A DNA stretch of 64,000 bases from Mariniblastus sp. (GCA_022447605.1 JAKVBG010000008.1:62001-126000), one strand, 5' to 3'. Positions 39,391-48,744 are shown, numbered from the stretch's first letter. Numbers and translations are program-made. Notes: a model not told the origin generated them from the sequence alone.

Positions 39391-40463
39391 CAGCAAATAT
39401 GGCAAAGCAAGGCAAATCGATCCGCTCATCTCCCCAGTGGAATCTGGCCATGGCCCGCTTGCGCGAATTTTACCGTCAGCCAGAAGCCATTTTTTGGGTC
39501 TATTTTTTTCCCATCCTGCTGGTGGTGGCGCTCGGTGTAGCGTTTCGCAATAAACCGGTCGAACGGTTCACCGTCGATGTTCAGCTGGCCCCTCGCTCCA
39601 GCGAAATCGTCGCCGCGCTGGGCGCCGACTCGAGGGTCCAGGTTCAGGCTTATGATCTGGCCGCTTGCCAGCAGCGACTTCGAACGGGCAAGTCCGATCT
39701 ATACGTCGTCCCAGGAGCCGATCTTCACTCGGTCGAGTACGTCCTTGACCCAACTCGGCCGGGCAGTGTGGTGGCCAAGAATCTGGCAGATCAACGGATC
39801 CAAGAAGCGGCCGGTCGGATCGACCCGGTCCAGGTAACCATCCAACAATACAACGAGCCAGGCAGTCGCTATATCGATTTCCTGGTCCCTGGCCTGCTGG
39901 GCATGGGGCTGATGGGGGGCGGCCTGTGGGGCGTCGGTTTTGCCGTGGTCGATATGAGGATACGCAAGCTGTTAAAACGCTTCCTGGCCACACCGATGAA
40001 AAAAAGCCATTTCCTGATGGGAGCCATGGCCAGCCGGCTTGTGTTCATGGTTCCCGAGATCATTCTGCTGGTCGTTTTTTCCTGGCTGTTTTTTGATGTT
40101 CGGGTTTACGGCAGCTGGTTTGCGCTGTTCATTCTGGTGCTTTTGGGCGCGGTCGAATTTTCCGGGATCGGCCTACTGGTCGCCTCGCGGGCCCGCACGC
40201 TGGAGTCGGTTTCCGGTTTGATGAACCTGGTCATGTTGCCTATGTGGACCTTGTCGGGTGTCTTCTTTTCGTATGACCGCTTTCCCGAGGTCGTTCAGCC
40301 GGTGATCCGGCTGTTGCCCCTGACGCCCCTGATCGATGCCTTGCGCAAGGTAATGCTGGAAGGGGCAACCTTGGGCATGCTTGGACCTGAGCTGTTGATC
40401 ATGTCCGCCTGGACGGCTGTCTGTTTCGGCTTGGCCCTCAAAATTTTCCGCTGGACCGACTGA
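39387..40463 (+). CDS. ABC-2 type transporter permease
   Basis: 358 residues. One N-terminal membrane helix (IFWVYFFPILLVVALGVAF), an external loop of about 120 residues, then five C-terminal helices typical of ABC-2 permeases: from YIDFLVPGLLGMGLMGGG, past MASRLVFMVPEIILLVVF, to LPLTPLIDALRKVMLEG and WTAVCFGLALKIF. The start GTG at 39387 overlaps the stop of the ATPase gene; an ATG at 39399 is an alternative. Substrate unknown; multidrug or lipid export is typical. Confidence 0.88.
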   Translation: MTANMAKQGKSIRSSPQWNLAMARLREFYRQPEAIFWVYFFPILLVVALGVAFRNKPVERFTVDVQLAPRSSEIVAALGADSRVQVQAYDLAACQQRLRTGKSDLYVVPGADLHSVEYVLDPTRPGSVVAKNLADQRIQEAAGRIDPVQVTIQQYNEPGSRYIDFLVPGLLGMGLMGGGLWGVGFAVVDMRIRKLLKRFLATPMKKSHFLMGAMASRLVFMVPEIILLVVFSWLFFDVRVYGSWFALFILVLLGAVEFSGIGLLVASRARTLESVSGLMNLVMLPMWTLSGVFFSYDRFPEVVQPVIRLLPLTPLIDALRKVMLEGATLGMLGPELLIMSAWTAVCFGLALKIFRWTD

Positions 40464-40482
40464 CGGACCCGCTTAGCCTTCC

Positions 40483-40510
40483 TCCGGGCAACTATCGAGG
40501 GCAGCCCGGA
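40483..40510. other. Hairpin after the ABC permease gene
   Basis: TCCGGGC (40483-40489) pairs with GCCCGGA (40504-40510) around a 14-nt loop. There is no T-run, so it is not a clear terminator. It lies in the 221-nt leader of rplU. Confidence 0.3.
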
Positions 40511-40684
40511 TGAACCATGAAAAAACCGGGAAAGCGGGCGGAAAACAGCGCCTGCGGTGTTCGGCCCGGTCGCCCGTTTCGATCGGACAGCCGATTTTGC
40601 CCCTCGACGCTTTCTCCCCCATGGACTAAAATCCGTGGCTCGCTAAAGCAAATTTCATTCGGCAGAAAAAGTCTGGTTATTAAC

Positions 40685-40996
40685 ATGTACGCGATTGTTG
40701 CTGACGGTGGACGTCAATACAAAGTCGAAGAGGGTCAGTTTCTGGAAATCGATTACCGCGACCTTGAGGCGGGCTCCGATTTCACCTTTGAGCGGGTTCT
40801 GGCCGTTTCCGATGGAGACTCGTTCAAGCTGGGCCAACCGACGGTCGAGGGAGCCTCTGTCTCGGCAAAAGTAATCGGCGACACCCAGGGCGAGAAAATC
40901 TATGTCCAGAAATTTCGTCGCCGCAAGAACAGCAAGCGCCGCACAGGACATCGCCAGAAGTACGTGCAGGTTCAAATCAGCTCCATTGCCGGATAG
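40685..40996 (+). CDS. rplU: 50S ribosomal protein L21
   Basis: 103 residues, the full family length. It starts at ATG 40685 with MYAIVADGGRQYKVEEGQ, and contains the signature KFRRRKNSKRRTGHRQKYVQVQI. The longer frame upstream is non-homologous. In most bacteria rplU is followed by rpmA (L27); here the next gene is a sigma-54 activator, so L27 must lie elsewhere. A possible -10 (TAAAAT) is at about 40627. Confidence 0.96.
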   Translation: MYAIVADGGRQYKVEEGQFLEIDYRDLEAGSDFTFERVLAVSDGDSFKLGQPTVEGASVSAKVIGDTQGEKIYVQKFRRRKNSKRRTGHRQKYVQVQISSIAG

Positions 40997-41152
40997 ACCG
41001 GACCGGGCAACATCGACCTGGCTTGCGGCCGACTCAATCGACCCAAGAGCCGTGGCAATCCGTTCGATTTTGATGCGGGCCGGCGTGAAGACGGTGGAAA
41101 CTTCGCTTTCGCCCGATTTTGAGTCTTTCTAAAGCGCTGAAAACCCGTTGAA

Positions 41153-42283
41153 ATGGACTTCTGTTCATCCAGCGAAATCGAAACCATGACATCCAGCGAA
41201 CATCTCAATTCGTCGGGCCCTGCGAATACGGCTATTGAAAATATCATTGGTCGTTCATCGGCCATGCTTGAAGTTTTCCGCTTAACGCGGAAAGCGGCCG
41301 CCAGTAACGCTTCGGTGTTGTTGCTGGGTGAGACGGGAACTGGCAAAGAGCTGGTTGCAACCGCGCTGCATCGGTACAGCGTTCGCGCCAGCGGACCTTT
41401 CGTGCGTGTCAATTGTGGGGCATTAACTGAGAGCTTGCTGGAAAGCGAGTTGTTTGGCCATGTTCGCGGCTCGTTTACCGACGCCGTCCGCGACCGGACC
41501 GGTCGCTTTGAGGCTGCCCATGGCGGGACGATCTTTCTGGACGAAATCAACTCGACCTCATTGACGCTACAGGTCAAGCTGTTGCGGGTCCTGCAAGAAC
41601 GCGAATTCGAGCGCGTGGGCGACACCAAAACCATTCCGGTTGACGTGCGAGTCGTGGCGGCCAGCAATTGCGATCTGAGTCATGAAATTGCGGAGGGTCG
41701 CTTTCGCGAAGACCTGTTCTGGCGAATCAATGTATTGCCCATTCACCTGCCCCCCTTGCGACGGCGCCCCGAAGATATTGAACCGTTGGTCCAGCATTTT
41801 GTGCAGGTTTATTCCGAGGCCAACCAGCGGCCCGTGCTGAAGCTCCACCCGGAATCGTTGCGGGCGCTGGTGGAATACCGCTGGCCAGGCAATGTCCGTG
41901 AGCTACAGAATTACGTTGAGCGCTCCGTGGTTCTTGCCGAGGGCTCTGAGCTGACCCCCGATCTGCTGCCACGTTGCGTGATGGGCGATGCGCCGAAAAC
42001 AGAAGCAGCCATTTTCCGGCCTGTCGACGACAGGTCGTTAATTCAGGAGTTTGTCTACAACGGGATCGAGAAAAACAACGGCGATGCAGCCGACCTGCAC
42101 CGGCGAATTGTGGCTCCCGTCGAGAAAGAGTTGTTGATCCAGGTCATGGATGCCTGCAATCAGACTCAAACCAAGGCCGCAGAGCGATTGGGGATCAACC
42201 GCAACACGCTCTACAAGAAACTGAAAGATCACGGCCTGGAAAAGAACAGCAGTAAAATGCCTGAAAACAAGGGCGCTCCCTAG
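41153..42283 (+). CDS. Sigma-54-dependent activator without sensor domain
   Basis: 376 residues. The AAA+ domain begins near residue 30 ([14 protein letters not shown]) with Walker A GETGTGKE (59-66), the sigma-54 contact loop GSFTDA (106-111), Walker B FLDEIN and the C-terminal helix-turn-helix ([20 protein letters not shown]). No receiver, GAF or PAS domain precedes it, so activity must be controlled by a partner protein or expression level. Start ATG 41153 has no ribosome-binding site; an ATG at 41186 is possible. It lies 156 nt after rplU. Confidence 0.88.
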   Translation: MDFCSSSEIETMTSSEHLNSSGPANTAIENIIGRSSAMLEVFRLTRKAAASNASVLLLGETGTGKELVATALHRYSVRASGPFVRVNCGALTESLLESELFGHVRGSFTDAVRDRTGRFEAAHGGTIFLDEINSTSLTLQVKLLRVLQEREFERVGDTKTIPVDVRVVAASNCDLSHEIAEGRFREDLFWRINVLPIHLPPLRRRPEDIEPLVQHFVQVYSEANQRPVLKLHPESLRALVEYRWPGNVRELQNYVERSVVLAEGSELTPDLLPRCVMGDAPKTEAAIFRPVDDRSLIQEFVYNGIEKNNGDAADLHRRIVAPVEKELLIQVMDACNQTQTKAAERLGINRNTLYKKLKDHGLEKNSSKMPENKGAP

Positions 42284-42354
42284 TTGTTGTGCGGGCAGTG
42301 GTTGGCTGTTGACCGTATCGCTCGATCCTAAACCCCCCTTTGTTAGCGGCATCC

Positions 42355-43290
42355 ATGACCTGGCTTTATGGCATTTCGATCACCTGCTTCGCCGCCAGCT
42401 ATCTGGTCGCGTTTTGCCTGGAACTGACACGGGTCTTTTTTCGTGCACCGCTGAGAAAATACCTGATCAATGCGGTTGTGCTGGCCGGCTTCTTTGCCCA
42501 CTCGACGTACATGGTGCTGCAAACCCAGGTCCAGTTTGCCGGAGCCGGCTTGTTCCTGGGAAGCTGGTCGGGCTGGTGTTTTGGGGCAGCCTGGCTCTTG
42601 ATTGTGGCCTATCTCTGGGTGCGGTTTCGACAGCCCCAAACATTAGCCGGGCTGTTCGTCTTGCCGATGGTCATCTGCCTGATTGGAGCAGGCACCTGGC
42701 TCGGCCAGGAGCTCGCATTCCCGGCCAACGAAGCCCGAACCGTATGGAATGCCGTTCACGGGCTCTCTTTGCTGGTCGGCACCGCAACGGTCATCCTGGG
42801 CTTTACCTTTGGCATCATGTACCTGTTGCAATCGACGCGGCTAAAAAAGAAGCGGCCACCCTCGCGCCTTGTCCGCTATCCATCATTGGAGTGGCTGCAG
42901 GAATCGAGCGAGACGTTGTTGCTGGTGTCAACCGTTATGATTGGCGTCGGGCTGTTGTCCGGGGTTTTGGTCAATGTGATCAATCAGCGAATGGGAGAAA
43001 CCGTTCTGCCGTGGAACGACCCTGTAATCATTTCATCGGCAATCCTGTTCACCTGGCTACTCATCTCCCTGTTGTTCAATCTTTGCTATCGGCCAGCCCG
43101 CCAAGGTCGCAAAGTGGCCTACCTGGTCGTGGCCAGCTTCCTGTTTCTCGTCGTGGAACTCGGGATCGTACTGTACTTTGGTCACGCCACCCGCCAACAG
43201 GAATCCGCCGAATCGCAAATCTCGCTCCGGCAGGAGGCCGCGCTGGGAAAACGTCAGGTCGGGCTTGTGGATCGGGAGGCCGGTCCATGA
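42355..43290 (+). CDS. HemX/CcsA-like cytochrome c assembly membrane protein
   Basis: 311 residues with about eight hydrophobic segments, for example MTWLYGISITCFAASYLVAF, NAVVLAGFFAHSTYMVLQ, LLVGTATVILGFTFGIMYLL and AILFTWLLISLLFNLCY. The profile fits the cytochrome c assembly / HemX family that often precedes hemA. In Bacillus, HemX lowers HemA abundance. The stop overlaps the hemA start as ATGA, so translation is coupled. I chose ATG 42355; a TTG at 42340 is an alternative. Confidence 0.8.
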   Translation: MTWLYGISITCFAASYLVAFCLELTRVFFRAPLRKYLINAVVLAGFFAHSTYMVLQTQVQFAGAGLFLGSWSGWCFGAAWLLIVAYLWVRFRQPQTLAGLFVLPMVICLIGAGTWLGQELAFPANEARTVWNAVHGLSLLVGTATVILGFTFGIMYLLQSTRLKKKRPPSRLVRYPSLEWLQESSETLLLVSTVMIGVGLLSGVLVNVINQRMGETVLPWNDPVIISSAILFTWLLISLLFNLCYRPARQGRKVAYLVVASFLFLVVELGIVLYFGHATRQQESAESQISLRQEAALGKRQVGLVDREAGP

Positions 43291-44558
43291 TCCTGCAATT
43301 GGTTGGCTGTAGCCATCACCTGAGCAGTGTCGAGGTTCGGGAGCGGCTGGCGTTTGATTCTCAACAGGCTTTTCGTTTTTTGAAGAAGTTCTACGATGCG
43401 TATCCGCGCAGCGAGATTGTCCTGCTTTCGACCTGCAATCGGACCGAGCTCTACGCGGCAGGCCGATCGTACGACCTCGTGCCGACTGCCGAAGAAATGA
43501 GCCTGTTTCTTGCCGACTTCTCCGGTCTGCCACCCGCGGAAATGAACCGTTTTCTGTTTGAACATGCTAACGAACAGGCGGTTCGGCATCTGTTTTCTGT
43601 GGCCGCCAGCCTGGACAGCATGGTGATTGGTGAAGCCCAGATTTTGTCCCAGGTGAAACTGGCCTATCAGCAGGCCGCCGAGCTCAACCAGCCGATGCCG
43701 CTCACGCACCAGATGTTCCAGTCAGCCATTCGAGTCGCCAAGCGTGTGGCCAGTGAAACCAAGATTCATACCAACCGCGTCAGCATTCCCAGCATTGCCG
43801 TGGGGGTGTTTACTCGACAGATCTTCGAACGGCTCGACAACAAGCAGATCCTGGTGATCGGTGCCGGGAAGATGGCCGCCGAAACCTTGAAATACGTGCG
43901 GGACGAAGGGGGCCGTGATATTGTGGTGGTCAATCGAACCCTCGATGCGGCGGTTCGCCTGGCAAATCAGTTTAACGGTCGGGCCGGCCGCTGGGACGAC
44001 TTGGCCGAACACGTCCGGTCAGCCGATCTGATTGTCAGTACAACCGGTGCCAGCCAGCCGGTCGTCACGATGTCCATGTATCAACAAATTGAGCGGGATC
44101 GACAACAGCGACCCCTGTTGATTTTGGATTTAGCCATCCCCAGGGATTTCGAGCCGGTGATTGGCGACTCTCTGAATGTCTACCTCTACACCATCGATGA
44201 CTTGCAACAGGAGTGCCAGCGGAACCGGGATGCTCGCGCCGGCGAATGGCCAAAAGCGCAAAAGATCCTGGATCAGGAGACGGGCCAATTCATGCGGGAA
44301 CTCTCGCTTCGTTCCAGGGGCCCGACCATTCAGAGGCTGAAGCAGCGGGCCGAGGAAATCAAGAACGCCGAGGTCCGTCGCTTGATGAACCGCCTGGAAG
44401 ACGTCACACCGGAACAGCAAAAGGAGATCGAGGCGGCTTTTCACAGGATGATCAACAAGCTGCTTCACCCCCCCCTGGCATCTCTCAAGGAAGAGGGCGA
44501 GCCGGATGCCAATGGACTACTGGATGCCCTCAAAAGGCTGTTTCAATTGAACGACTAG
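43287..44558 (+). CDS. hemA: Glutamyl-tRNA reductase
   Basis: First step of the C5 pathway to tetrapyrroles: reduces Glu-tRNA(Glu) to glutamate-1-semialdehyde with NADPH. 423 residues starting MILQLVGCSHH. Catalytic Cys50 lies in LLSTCNRTELY, and the NADPH domain shows VIGAGKMAAETL. The C-terminal dimerisation domain includes ELSLRSRGPTIQRLKQRAEE. The ATG at 43287 has GGGAGG at the right spacing and overlaps the upstream stop. A longer open frame from 42309 fuses out-of-frame upstream DNA and is rejected. Confidence 0.96.
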   Translation: MILQLVGCSHHLSSVEVRERLAFDSQQAFRFLKKFYDAYPRSEIVLLSTCNRTELYAAGRSYDLVPTAEEMSLFLADFSGLPPAEMNRFLFEHANEQAVRHLFSVAASLDSMVIGEAQILSQVKLAYQQAAELNQPMPLTHQMFQSAIRVAKRVASETKIHTNRVSIPSIAVGVFTRQIFERLDNKQILVIGAGKMAAETLKYVRDEGGRDIVVVNRTLDAAVRLANQFNGRAGRWDDLAEHVRSADLIVSTTGASQPVVTMSMYQQIERDRQQRPLLILDLAIPRDFEPVIGDSLNVYLYTIDDLQQECQRNRDARAGEWPKAQKILDQETGQFMRELSLRSRGPTIQRLKQRAEEIKNAEVRRLMNRLEDVTPEQQKEIEAAFHRMINKLLHPPLASLKEEGEPDANGLLDALKRLFQLND

Positions 44559-44583
44559 CATCTCCGGACGGCGGGAGGCGGCA

Positions 44584-45105
44584 ATGAGTTACTTCATGGT
44601 AGATGTTGAAGCAGACGGCCCTATTCCGGGTGAGTACTCGATGGTCTGCCTGGGGGCCGTGATTGTGGACGCACACCTGAACCGGACTTTTTATGGGCAG
44701 ATAAAACCAGTTTCCCAGTTGTGGGCACCCAAGGCATTGGCCGTTTCTGGATTTAGCCGGGAGGAAACCTTGCTGTTTGATGATCCACAGCAGGTGATGG
44801 GCGACTTTCGGGACTGGATAGCCAGGGAGACCCGGGGAAAGCCGATCTTTATCTCTGACAACAACGGTTTTGACTGGCAATTCGTCAACTACTATTTTCA
44901 TCGATTCCTGGGGTCCAACCCGTTTGGCTTCAGCTCCACCAACCTGGGGTCACTATACAAGGGAGCCGCCAGGAACCTTTCCAGGAACTTTCGGCACTTG
45001 AGGCAAACTAAACACACGCACCACCCGGTGGATGATGCCCGGGGAAACGCCGAGGCTCTATTATCAATGGCCCAGCAATTTGATCTGAAAATTCGCCTGC
45101 GTTGA
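44584..45105 (+). CDS. DEDDh 3'-5' exonuclease family protein
   Basis: 173 residues of the DnaQ-like fold. Motif I is MVDVEADGP with Asp7 and Glu9, motif II is SDNNGFDWQF with Asp92 or Asp97, and motif III is HHPVDDARGNAEAL with His147 and Asp151. A single-domain enzyme acting on DNA or RNA ends, perhaps RNase T-like. It begins behind GGGAGG, 25 nt after hemA, so cotranscription with hemA is likely though unrelated in function. Confidence 0.82.
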   Translation: MSYFMVDVEADGPIPGEYSMVCLGAVIVDAHLNRTFYGQIKPVSQLWAPKALAVSGFSREETLLFDDPQQVMGDFRDWIARETRGKPIFISDNNGFDWQFVNYYFHRFLGSNPFGFSSTNLGSLYKGAARNLSRNFRHLRQTKHTHHPVDDARGNAEALLSMAQQFDLKIRLR

Positions 45106-45133
45106 ATCGCCGTCTGAGCTCGGTTGCGAACGG

Positions 45134-45745
45134 TCACTCCCAGCGGTCGCCTGATTCATCGTCGTCGTCATCCCATTGCTCGTCATCGGCGGCGGCGTCA
45201 CCGCCTTCGTCCTCGTCACCGCTTTCGTCCTCGTCACCGCCTTCGTCCTCGTCACCGCCTTCGTCCTCGTCCTCCCACTCGTCTTCCCAGCCTTCTTCCA
45301 GTTCTTCGTCCTCTTCTTCGTCACTGCTGTCCGGATCGTCTGTCACCTCTTCCCAGACATCTTCGTCGTCGTCCTCGTCGTACTCGCCCTCTTCCTCATC
45401 GTCGTCGTCATATTCATCATCGTAGTCGTCGGCGTCATAGTCGTCGGCGTACTCATCGTCCTCGTCGTCCTCTTCGTCCTCGTCGTCGGCGTCGTACTCG
45501 CCCTCTTCTTCCTCGTCGTACTCGCCCTCTTCTTCCTCGTCGTACTCGCCCTCTTCTTCCTCGTCGTACTCGCCTTCGTCTTCCTCGTCGTACTCGCCTT
45601 CGTCTTCCTCGTCGTACTCGCCTTCTTCCTCAGCCGCATTCTCTTGTTCGGCAGTCGGCAACAGCCCTCTTTCGGACTCTAAATCCGTTAGGGGGAGAGC
45701 GAGGGGTTCAAGTTCAACAACTGATGGCTTGAGAAAAAAGGCCAC
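45134..45745 (-). CDS. Extremely acidic repeat protein
   Basis: 203 residues; family not recognised. After ~40 ordinary residues (VVELEPLALPLTDLESERG) it is almost all Asp, Glu, Gly and Tyr: an eight-residue unit EGEYDEEE or EGEYDEED occurs six times near residues 40-90, then Asp/Tyr blocks and a Gly/Asp/Glu end (DEDEGGDEDEGGDED). No signal peptide is visible, so it is probably cytoplasmic. The start is GTG at 45745, with AGGAG at about -11. The protein would be highly negatively charged and unfolded without cations or basic partners. Function unknown; it sits next to scpB. Confidence 0.7.
   Translation of the reverse strand: MAFFLKPSVVELEPLALPLTDLESERGLLPTAEQENAAEEEGEYDEEDEGEYDEEDEGEYDEEEEGEYDEEEEGEYDEEEEGEYDADDEDEEDDEDDEYADDYDADDYDDEYDDDDEEEGEYDEDDDEDVWEEVTDDPDSSDEEEDEELEEGWEDEWEDEDEGGDEDEGGDEDESGDEDEGGDAAADDEQWDDDDDESGDRWE
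45491..45634. repeat. Six 24-bp tandem repeats inside the acidic protein gene
   Basis: Units start at 45491, 45515, 45539, 45563, 45587 and 45611. The plus strand unit begins GTCGTACTCGCC and the minus strand encodes Glu-Gly-Glu-Tyr-Asp-Glu-Glu-Glu. The last copy diverges at its 3' end. Confidence 0.92.
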
Positions 45746-45841
45746 TTGCGATTCTCCTGGTCGTAGCGTTACTCGGTGAATGATTTGATACTCAAGTCTG
45801 TTTAAGCGTTCTTAGGCGAGGGGGCTTTGGGCTGTGGTGCC

Positions 45842-46516
45842 CTACTCGCTTTCATCGGTCTCGACCGACTCCGGGCTGGCTTCGGCGCTCCTGTCGCAAT
45901 CAACCCAGCTCGGCAACCCTTGGCCCGACAACCGATCGGCCCGCGGCAAGTTGGCAAGTGAGTTCAACCCAAAATGTACAAGGAAATCCCGGGTTGTTGA
46001 ATATAGGTAAGGACGACCTAATTCTTCACTTCGACCACTGATTCGCACAAGCCCCTTTTCAAGTAATTGCCGCAGCATTTCTCCGCAGCTAACCCCTCGA
46101 ATGGCCTCAATATCAGCCTTGATTATCGGCTGCCGATAGGCAACGACTGCCAAGGTTTCCATCGCTGGGCCGCTGAGGCGGAAAGGGGCTGGAATATATT
46201 CCAGGCGTCGCAGCCACTTCGAAAACTGGGGTCGTGTTAAGAGCTGGAAGCCACCGGCGCTTCGTTTGACCTGAAATGAGCGGTTTTGTTCGTTGTATTG
46301 CTGGTTGAGTTCGCGAATAATGGTTCGCGCCTGTGTTCCGTCTTCCAGCCCGGCCAGTTGGCTGATCTTTCTGCTGGACAGCGGGGCAGCTGAAAAAAAC
46401 AGGACGGCTTCTACCCGGCGGCGGCGCGATTTTGGGTCGGGGCTCCACTGGACCACCTCAGCACCGGCCGACGCATGATCGCCGGATTCGTTTTCTCTAT
46501 TTTTTTTTGCGAACAC
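45842..46516 (-). CDS. scpB: Segregation and condensation protein B
   Basis: 224 residues. Kleisin-associated subunit of the SMC-ScpAB chromosome condensin, with two winged-helix domains. Signature stretches are RRRRVEAVLFFSAAPLSSRKI, ETLAVVAYRQPIIKADIEAIRGV and LEKGLVRISGRSEELGRPYLYSTT, the usual ScpB pattern, ending in an acidic tail. Starts at GTG 46516 behind CGGAGAG. scpA is not next to it. The acidic repeat gene lies downstream on the same strand, 96 nt away. Confidence 0.93.
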   Translation of the reverse strand: MFAKKNRENESGDHASAGAEVVQWSPDPKSRRRRVEAVLFFSAAPLSSRKISQLAGLEDGTQARTIIRELNQQYNEQNRSFQVKRSAGGFQLLTRPQFSKWLRRLEYIPAPFRLSGPAMETLAVVAYRQPIIKADIEAIRGVSCGEMLRQLLEKGLVRISGRSEELGRPYLYSTTRDFLVHFGLNSLANLPRADRLSGQGLPSWVDCDRSAEASPESVETDESE

Positions 46517-46655
46517 AATGCTCTCCGGTGAACCGGTTTGCTGTAAATTGATGTGGTTGGCCGACGCAAAGTATGGATTTTTTTCGGCTTGGTCACAAGA
46601 TCAATCGTATCCTCGGATCAGCCTCGGGTCGTTGTTGTCGGAAGTGCCGTCCGCC

Positions 46656-47420
46656 ATGAAGAAAACTGCTTTTTCCATCAGAACATGGCTGCTGGGCGCG
46701 ATTGTAGCCCTATTGCTGCTGACGCCCATTTGCCTGTTTCTCTTCTTTTTTTCAGGCCATGTGATGGGCGAGGAGTTTTCTCCCGACGATTTTACCAGGC
46801 GACGGTTTTCCTATAATGTCGTGCCCTGGATCAACTACACGTTGCGCGGAATTGAATATGATGACACAACGCCAGTGCTGGAACAAACACTGGTCAGCGA
46901 CGGTCTGATTTCTCCCTTCCGCAAAACGGGTAACGCCAGGAAAAAGTGGAACCTGATTTATGATACAAAAACACCCGTTTCGCTGTCGAGCGATTTCGAC
47001 GCTGCTGTCCTCTGTCGATACCTGGATTTGTCCAACCCGGATGGTGAAAATGTCTGGCTGGCCTGGAATTCAAGGCATTCCAAGCTGGCCGGCGAGTTTT
47101 GGCCCGTGATTCAGGAGCTGGCCCAGAACGAAGTGTATTGGGCCATTCCCCCTATCATGCGACAGGCCTTGTCGCTGGAGAAAGAGAGTGACCCCGTTTT
47201 CTCCAGCACCCTGAGCCGCGCTGCAGCAAGCGGCTATATTGGAGCTGCCAGGGAATGCCAGGAAGATGGGGATCACGGGCGGGCAATCAAGTTGTTTTCT
47301 CTGGCGATTGACCACCAACCGAGCCCTGATGCCTTTCGTGGTCGGGCCAAATCGTACCGGCAGACAGGTGATCAAGAGAAAAGCCTGGCGGACGAGCAAC
47401 GGGCCCGTTTTCGTGATTAA
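46656..47420 (+). CDS. Membrane-anchored protein with TPR-like C-terminus
   Basis: 254 residues from ATG 46656 (MKKTAFSIRTW). One N-terminal transmembrane helix (LLGAIVALLLLTPICLFLFFF) and a soluble part of ~220 residues. The end AARECQEDGDHGRAIKLFSLAI...YRQTGDQEKSLADEQRA looks like one or two TPR units. The middle is unrecognised. The gene is divergent from scpB and 59 nt before the cysteine desulfurase. Confidence 0.6.
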   Translation: MKKTAFSIRTWLLGAIVALLLLTPICLFLFFFSGHVMGEEFSPDDFTRRRFSYNVVPWINYTLRGIEYDDTTPVLEQTLVSDGLISPFRKTGNARKKWNLIYDTKTPVSLSSDFDAAVLCRYLDLSNPDGENVWLAWNSRHSKLAGEFWPVIQELAQNEVYWAIPPIMRQALSLEKESDPVFSSTLSRAAASGYIGAARECQEDGDHGRAIKLFSLAIDHQPSPDAFRGRAKSYRQTGDQEKSLADEQRARFRD

Positions 47421-47479
47421 CATGTTACCAGACCCCTGCACCTGGCGGATTGTTTACGTTGTCATCCTGAGCCTGTCCC

Positions 47480-48637
47480 ATGCAATCGATCTACCTCGAC
47501 CACAACTCGACAACCCCGATTGACCCTCGTGTTGTCGATGCCATGACAGACTGTCAGAAAAAGGGCTATGTGAACCCAGCCAGCCAGCACCGCATGGGTC
47601 AGGAAGCTCGAGCCAGACTGGAATTTTTTCGCTCGGAAATGGTTGAGATGCTGGGTGGTCAAAGCAGTGGCTTAGAGGCCGACCGGCTGATTTTTACCAG
47701 CGGTGGAACCGAAAGCAACCATCTCGCACTATTGGGTCTGTTGTTGGACGGTCACCGTCGGCCGCTGGGCCGGGCGCTGGTTTCGGCCATCGAACACCCC
47801 AGCATCACGGGAGCTGCTGAATGCCTGCGAAGATCGGGGGTAGACATCGACGTGCTGCCAGTCAATCAGAGCGGGGTGCTGAAGCTGGACCAACTTGAAA
47901 AGGCCATTGACCAGCCGGCCAGGCTAGTCAGCGTAATGGCCGCCAACAACGAAACGGGCGTGGTCCAGCCAATTCGTCAAGTGGTTGAGCGGTGCACCAA
48001 GAAGTCGATCCTGGTTCACACCGATGCGGTGCAGGCGGTCGGCAAAGTGCCGGCTGGGTTTTCTTGGCTGGGCGTGGATGCCATGTCGTTGACTGCGCAT
48101 AAATTTCACGGGCCCAGGGGGATTGGGGGGCTGCTGGTAAAAAACGGCCTGTCTCTCAACCCGATCGTGGGGGGTGGTTTTCAGCAAATGGGCATACGGC
48201 CGGGGACCGAGGATGTGGCATTGGTGGCCGGTTTCCACCGGGCGCTCCAGCTCTATCAAGAGGAGGCTGCCGCTCGTCAGCAACGAACGGAAGGCCTGAG
48301 AGACCAGTTGCAGGCGCGGATCTTGAGCGACTGCAGCGGCGCGGTGGTGGTTGGCGCTGGTGTTGCGCGAACACCCAATTGCCTGAATGTGTCGTTTCCC
48401 GGCATTGATCGGCAGGCGTTTTTGTTGGCTGCCGATATGCGGGGGTTGGCTATTTCCACCGGGTCAGCCTGTGCCAGCGGGTCGAGTGATCCGTCCCCCG
48501 TTTTGCTGGCCATGGGCCTCGACCGGGCGACGGTAGAGGGCTCGATACGACTCAGCCTGGGTCACCAGACAACCGATCGGGAAATTAATCTGGCGGCCGA
48601 TCGTATCTCGTTTATATATAAAGACTTGCTGGGTTAA
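47480..48637 (+). CDS. Cysteine desulfurase (NifS/IscS family)
   Basis: PLP enzyme releasing sulfur from cysteine for Fe-S clusters or tRNA thiolation. 385 residues. Lys208 in LTAHKFHGPRG holds PLP, and Cys331 in STGSACASGSSDPSPVL is the persulfide Cys, in the group I (IscS/NifS) arrangement. Other motifs: IYLDHNSTTPIDP, FTSGGTESNHLAL, NNETGVVQPI. No iscU or iscR lies nearby. The next gene is dnaA, 108 nt away. I cannot decide between iscS and nifS function from sequence alone. Confidence 0.93.
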   Translation: MQSIYLDHNSTTPIDPRVVDAMTDCQKKGYVNPASQHRMGQEARARLEFFRSEMVEMLGGQSSGLEADRLIFTSGGTESNHLALLGLLLDGHRRPLGRALVSAIEHPSITGAAECLRRSGVDIDVLPVNQSGVLKLDQLEKAIDQPARLVSVMAANNETGVVQPIRQVVERCTKKSILVHTDAVQAVGKVPAGFSWLGVDAMSLTAHKFHGPRGIGGLLVKNGLSLNPIVGGGFQQMGIRPGTEDVALVAGFHRALQLYQEEAAARQQRTEGLRDQLQARILSDCSGAVVVGAGVARTPNCLNVSFPGIDRQAFLLAADMRGLAISTGSACASGSSDPSPVLLAMGLDRATVEGSIRLSLGHQTTDREINLAADRISFIYKDLLG

Positions 48638-48688
48638 AAAAGGTCTGGTTTTAGGTGGCTGGCGGTCGTTATATCGACTTAAAAATGG

Positions 48689-48694
48689 TACAAT
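48689..48694 (+). promoter_or_regulatory. Possible -10 box of the dnaA promoter
   Basis: TACAAT at 48689-48694 in an AT-rich stretch, 50 nt before the dnaA start. No convincing -35 is seen 17 nt upstream. Confidence 0.25.
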
Positions 48695-48744
48695 CGCCAG
48701 TTTGACTCGCGGTCCGTTCTGCGCCATTTTCTGGCGGTTTTTTG

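Noticed and set aside
42309-43286. In-frame extension of hemA giving a 749-residue protein
   Set aside because: The upstream part is an out-of-frame reading of the HemX-like membrane gene, and the true hemA start has a strong ribosome-binding site and the exact family N-terminus.
45102-45732. Ser-rich, Arg-rich and Val/Leu-rich plus-strand reading frames
   Set aside because: They are shadows of the 24-bp repeats coding for the acidic protein on the minus strand.
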